Of a stretch of DNA of 64,000 bases, positions 55,501 through 61,500 are shown in pieces. Position 1 is the stretch's first letter, and each line of letters opens with the position of its first letter. Source of the stretch: Agapetus fuscipes (taxonomy: Eukaryota; Arthropoda; Insecta; Trichoptera; Glossosomatidae); NCBI GenBank assembly GCA_951799405.1, contig OX637332.1, positions 4,965,001-5,029,000 on the forward strand, in the 5' to 3' direction. The position numbers and the translations under genes are program-made. Below the pieces are notes generated by a model. It ran no database searches. It was given only the letters and a program-made list of their open reading frames with translations, and was not told the DNA's origin.

Positions 55501-58500
55501 ACGGGAAACTGATGGGAATCGGCTTGTATGGCACCCTTCGCCACTGGTGCTTACACATGTCACATGTGAACCTAAAACATAGAAACCCAAATCTCAAATG
55601 AACATACACCCTGAAACTCTTTCCGACCTTCACTGAAACATGGTCGGCATTGGAAAAGTGAACCATTTTCTACAGCATGGGTGGTCAGCCGCATTCCAAA
55701 TTATTAGTTAAGGAACATACAGCATAATTAACATTTTTACAATCAACAAATAATATAAACACCAAAACAAATACAAAATTCTAATTTAAAAAAACTCCCC
55801 TATTTTTGAATTTGCCAGCTATGAGGACCTCTCCAACACCACTCCCTTGGTGTTCATTTTGAGTCCTGGCTCAGATCCTCTGGAGATGTACCAGAAGTTT
55901 GCTGAAGAGAAGGGCATGCAAGGTCGTGCCGAGTCCATCTCTCTTGGTCAAGGTCAGGGACCAATAGCGGCAAAGCTGATACAGGAAGCGGCATTGCATG
56001 GGGGCTGGGTATTCCTACAGGTAACTTTATTTCATTTTAGTCTAGCATACCTATTTTGATTCTTTTAAATCCACTTCACATTGTACTGTACCCATTTAAA
56101 GCAAGGTGGGTCAAGGTGTTTCCTTGACTTATAGGTTGGTATGAGGCTGACCACCCATACTGTAAAAAATTGTTCACTTTACCAATGTCACCCCTGTTTC
56201 AGGGAATGTCGGCAAGAGTTGCAGGGCTTTTGTAAGCGCGAACTACACGTGTTTGTTTGTGGGCATACATCTAAGAGCTTTGAATGAATATAGGTATCCT
56301 TGCAACTTAGATTATAAATTATTGATTATAGAATTACTTGTTTAAAATGAATGCATAGCAATTTATAGAGTTGTACATGGGTTGGGTATTTTATACTGTA
56401 GGTCCACATGCGGCATGTGTGAGTGCGAAATTATGTGTGTCTGCTTGTAGGAATGCATTTAATATGAATCTCAAATGATACAAATCTTTACAGCTTAGAT
56501 TTAGATTTAGACATGAACACAAAAGATACTCTACTTGATAAATATTGATCAGTGCCGTGCGACCATACTTTCATGTTTTACTTTTTACAGAACTGTCACC
56601 TGGCCGTGTCGTGGCTCCCCAGGCTGGAGGAGCTGGTGCAGCATCTCTCTGTGTGTTCTCCTCCCCCTCACGCCTCTCTGCGGCTGTTCCTCAGCTCAGC
56701 CCCGACCCCCCACTTCCCGTCTGCCGTCCTCCAGGCCTGTGTCAAGGTCACTAACCAACCACCCAAGGGACTGAGAGCCAATGTGATGGCATCCTGTCAG
56801 CGGCTGCAAGCTGACTGGTACGAGGAGCATGGTGAGTCATACTATATCCTCTAATCTAATCTAATCTAAGTTGCAAAGATATGTAACATTGGGGATTCAC
56901 ATTATATGCATTCTCACAAGCAGACACATACAAGTTTGCACTTAAACATGCTGCATGTGGACTTACAATATAAAAACCCAAATCTCAAATGAGTATACAC
57001 CCTGCAACTCTTGCCAACCTTCCCTGAAACAGGGTGATCCTCAATATGTTTTTTAGGTAAAGTCTTATTTTTCTGTTTCAATTCTAGGATAGGTTTTCAG
57101 CAATGTTCATCTATCAATTCGTTTTGCCATTTCTCCCAATCCAAGGCTCTTTCCTTATGAGCTCCTTGTAGGATAACATATCTGCCAATATATCCTAGGA
57201 ACTCTCTGTGTGATCATCCTTGGGTGTTTGCCCCTTGATCATCCCCTCAATTATGGTAGGCAGGTGATCTTGCAAAGTATTCTCTATGAATTGGTAGAGG
57301 TTTTAATTAAGAAAACTATGACTAGACAAAATTAATCTTGACCTTGATCAAGCTCTGTCTGTTCAATGTCTTTCTACTCATGTCCTATACTCATTTTGTC
57401 CAATTTTCTAGGTTCTGATGGTCTATTTACTGAATCCATCCCAGTCAATGTTGTGTAGGAGATCGTAATTAAGGATATAAATTTACACTTATGTATGAAT
57501 TTCCAAGGTTCACAAATTCATTCTGGCTATAAAGCTGGTGCTCAGCAGAGAAGCCGATAGTTTGGATCTTGAGTTAGATTATGTTTTATTGGTTATATTA
57601 TTTAATAATTCATAAAATAAATCAGATGTGTGACAGAAGAATGACAGGTGAACTTGAAAGAAGAGTAATGAAGGGCAGGTGTGTACTGGGTGCCACAGCT
57701 TGTATCGCCAAAAATCAAAACATTTCTAAAAATGCTCGATTGGCGGTACGCAGTGGCATACTTTTACCCACCTTGATGTATGGAAGCGAGGCCTGGACGG
57801 TGAATGAAAGTGAAATTAGTAAAGTCCATACTGTTGAAATGGACTTTCTAAGAAGTATGATTGGGAAAAAACGGAGTGACAGGGTGAGGAATGATTTTGT
57901 AAGAAAAGAATGTGGTGCAAAAGAAAGTGTGAAAGTGAAGATTAAAAGAAGTTTGTTAAGATGGTTTGGGCATATGGAGAGAATGAATGAGGAAAGACTG
58001 ACGAAGAAAGTATATGTTGGTAGAATAGATGGATGTCGTGGTAGAGGAAGACCGAGAAAGGTATGGATGGACCAAATATCCGAAATTGCGAATGAATGGA
58101 ATATCCAGAGTCATAACAAAAGAAGAGCTTGTATGAAGAAGGTTATGACTCTGGAGGAAATGAAAGAAGTATGTAAGGATAGAAAGAAATGGCGGTTGAT
58201 CTGTGATGTTGGCGGCTAGGGTTTGTTAAAGTGAATTTGGTTTTATGATTTAGTTTTTTATGTCCATGTATATATTGTTATTTTTATTCTTTGATTTTAA
58301 AAAATGTAATTTGTCATGTATGTTCCTTGACTTATAGGTTGTTATGCGGCTGACCACCCATAATATAAAAATTGGTTCACTTTGCCAATGTCACCCCTGT
58401 TTCAGGGAAGGACGGCAAGAGTTGCAAGGCTTATGTTCATTCGAGATTGGGTTTTTATATTGTAGGTCCACATGCGGCATGTGTTAGCGCGAAATTATAC

Positions 58501-61500
58501 ATATCTGCTTGTGGGAATGCATTTAGTATAAATCTTAAATGATATATATCTTTGCAGCTTAGATTAGATTAGATTAGATTAGATGTGTGTTTTAATTCAT
58601 TAAGTGCTTATAAGTTTCTGGCCGGGATAAACATAAGTGTGGACATTTACTCCACAAAACCCAGTGGCAGAAGAGATGTTGGGAGGCCAAAACTGAGATG
58701 GAGTGACATTGAATTTCTCTTAAATTAATGAAGCTAAAATAAGAACATAGTTTTTATTCCCAAGTATAATATCTCGAGCGCTTTTGGAGTGTCAACATGC
58801 CATTTTCATGAGAACATCTGACAAAGACATACTATTTTAAAACCACAGGGGGGGGGGAGCTATGATGTGGTGAAGGAAGGGGTAATTAAAAGAAAAGAAG
58901 GTGCAGGGGCTTGGCCATTTATAATATTGTATTTTTTTTATTTCTACAAATTCTATTATATTTAGGGCATTTAGTTGTCTGTACCTGTATTCCGAGTGCA
59001 GGACCTTAATGAATTTATTTAAGAAGTAATCATCTGATGTTTCAGCGCTGGGCATGGATTGGCGGCGCGCCGTGTTTGGCTTGTGCATGTTCCACGGTGT
59101 GGTGCAGGAGAGGAAGAAGTTTGGTCCGCTGGGCTGGACCATCCTGTACGAGTTCAACGACAGCGACCGCGAGTGCGCCTTCCTCAACCTCAGCATGTTC
59201 TGCAGCAAGCGGGGCATCGTGTGGGACGCCCTCACTTACATCATAGGTAATGTGTCCTCCATAGGTAATGTGTCCTCCATAGGTAATGTGTCCTCCATAG
59301 GTAATGTGTCCTCCATAGGTAATGTGTCCTCCATCCTCCATAACAGTAAAACTTTTTTGATGGAAATGGGAAAAAGGAATGTTGGGACTAACATCATTCA
59401 AAGATTTTCTTTTTTTTTCAAGGAATCCTGTGTGGGAGGCTCCCTAATTCTTGAAAGTCTTAGGGGTCTATGTCAGCCTGGAAGGGTGCCGCAGAGGTGT
59501 TGCTTTAATTTTTTCTTCTGTCTTGGGGCGAGTTAAAATGGTCCTCGTCTTTTCTGCTAGTCTTGAGATGGGAACTGTGTGTGTTGGTAGTAGTGGATGA
59601 TTTATTGTGGTACAAGTGGGTAGATATGTTTTGGTTGCAAACATAGAGTACATTTTCGACCAGCATGTTTCCTTCATCAACCACCTATATGCTGAAGAAG
59701 CCCATCACAGACATGGGCGAAACGTCTGTAAGCTTCAACTCCTACAGACCACGGCAACAGATCCCAGAAAGCAACTCTCCAGTATGCTGTGGGGACTGTT
59801 TCTGTAATTTTATATGTGTTAAGATACTGGGGTTTTTGTAGTTCTATGAAAACTATTTCATATTTTTATTTAGTTTGTACAAAAATCAACTTATTTAATC
59901 AATAATTGTAAAATAACTACACAATTTTAGTTCACATTGTTAGTTTAATTTTGATTTTTTTGTTACAAATATCATTGCTCCTGAGGATGCCTTGTAAGGC
60001 GAAAATGTTTGAGCAAGAAAAAACTTTAAATAAAAAATTTGAACTAAAACTGTGAAGTTATATTACAATAATTGATTTAATAAGTTAATTTTTGTACCAA
60101 CTAAGTACCTACAATGGAATTTCACTGTGTGAAACACCCATCCCTAACAAATATAACATTTCATAATTTTGAAGTCATGTTGTTTTGTTGGCATTTTCTT
60201 AGGTGAAATAACATACGGAGGTCGTGTGACTGATTCTTGGGATCAGCGCTGCTTGCGCTCAGTCCTCCACGCCTTCCTGTCACCCGAGGCCTTCCAGCAG
60301 AAGAGGGGGTCTAGTGTCTCCAGGGCTTACAGCTGTCCACCTCACAACACACTCAAGGAGCTGCAATATTATGCGGCAGGGCTGCCCGAAACTGAGGATC
60401 CAGAAATCTTTGGAATGCACCAAAATGCCAATATTGCTTTTCAGGTATTGCCTCTTTGGTCATATTTTAGAAAGGCCTATGGCCAAGGAGCTTAATACAC
60501 TTATCTTGACTAGCGTCTTTGAAATAAAATAATGCTGGTTTGATTCTCGTCAGGCTCCTTGACCATATATTTAATCCTAGTTCAACAGATGCCATCTGTT
60601 AATCATTAATTAATAATTAATTAATTCATATGTCCGGTCGATAGCTCAGTTGGTAGAGTGCTTGCATTCTACTCCGTGAGCTCGGGTTCGAATCCCACCG
60701 AGGAGGGTGTCAGAAATGATTTCCAATTTCGGTGTGTATTTCAAACCCCATAATATAAATACCGGCGAGGTTTACTCAGCCTTTACAAGAAATGAGTACC
60801 AGCCCCCTCGGGAGCTGGGAAATTCCCACTTCAACTGAAGTGGTTGGCGTAAGGCCGGCCCCCTTACCTGTAAAAATAAATAGGTTCAACTCGCCACATG
60901 CGACCCCTTCGAGGATAACGCGGCAAGAAGTTACACTATATGTGTAGCTTAGTTGCGTTTGCGTTGCGTTAACATAAAATATAATTGATAATGTTTACAC
61001 CTGTTACTAGCCAAGAAAATATTGGTAAGTTGATTGCATTTCTCTTCACAAACTTATTTACAAAAGTTTCTGGATTATGTCTGATTTAATGTAGGTACTT
61101 TTCTTAGAGTAGTCACATATAAAAGGAATGCTCATAAATGAACCTTGAAACTGCAACCTTCATTATTGTTTTCAAATGTCTCAGAGCCTGTGGCTTCTTT
61201 TTTTGAAAGTCTTATGGTTTTTGTATGTAAAAATAAACTACAGATGTTTTTTGAAATGGTTCTTCTCAGTCTTGACTGTGGTTCATTGTTTTTTTTGTAC
61301 TTAGAAGGTTCAATGAAGTTTCTCACAGAATAGTAATGAAACATACCTATAAGTAAGAAAAAGAAAAATAAAGAGGAAAAAATACAAAAGCAGCGGACCG
61401 TGGTCAAGAAACGGAAGAAAATAAATTCTTTTTAACATAAGCGCATGTTCTTAGATTGTGTTTACATCTTAAACTTGATATGTTTCCCTATGATTTGCAG

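Noticed and set aside
59042..59401. Minus-strand frame with repeated GGHITY residues
   Set aside because: Antisense of exon 40 and its tandem donor repeat.
60632..60710. tRNA-like sequence (TAGCTCAGTTGGTAGAGTGC, GGTTCGAATCCC)
   Set aside because: It is the head of a SINE-B; the same head continues into the SINE body in many copies, and the acceptor stem does not close, so it is not a tRNA gene.
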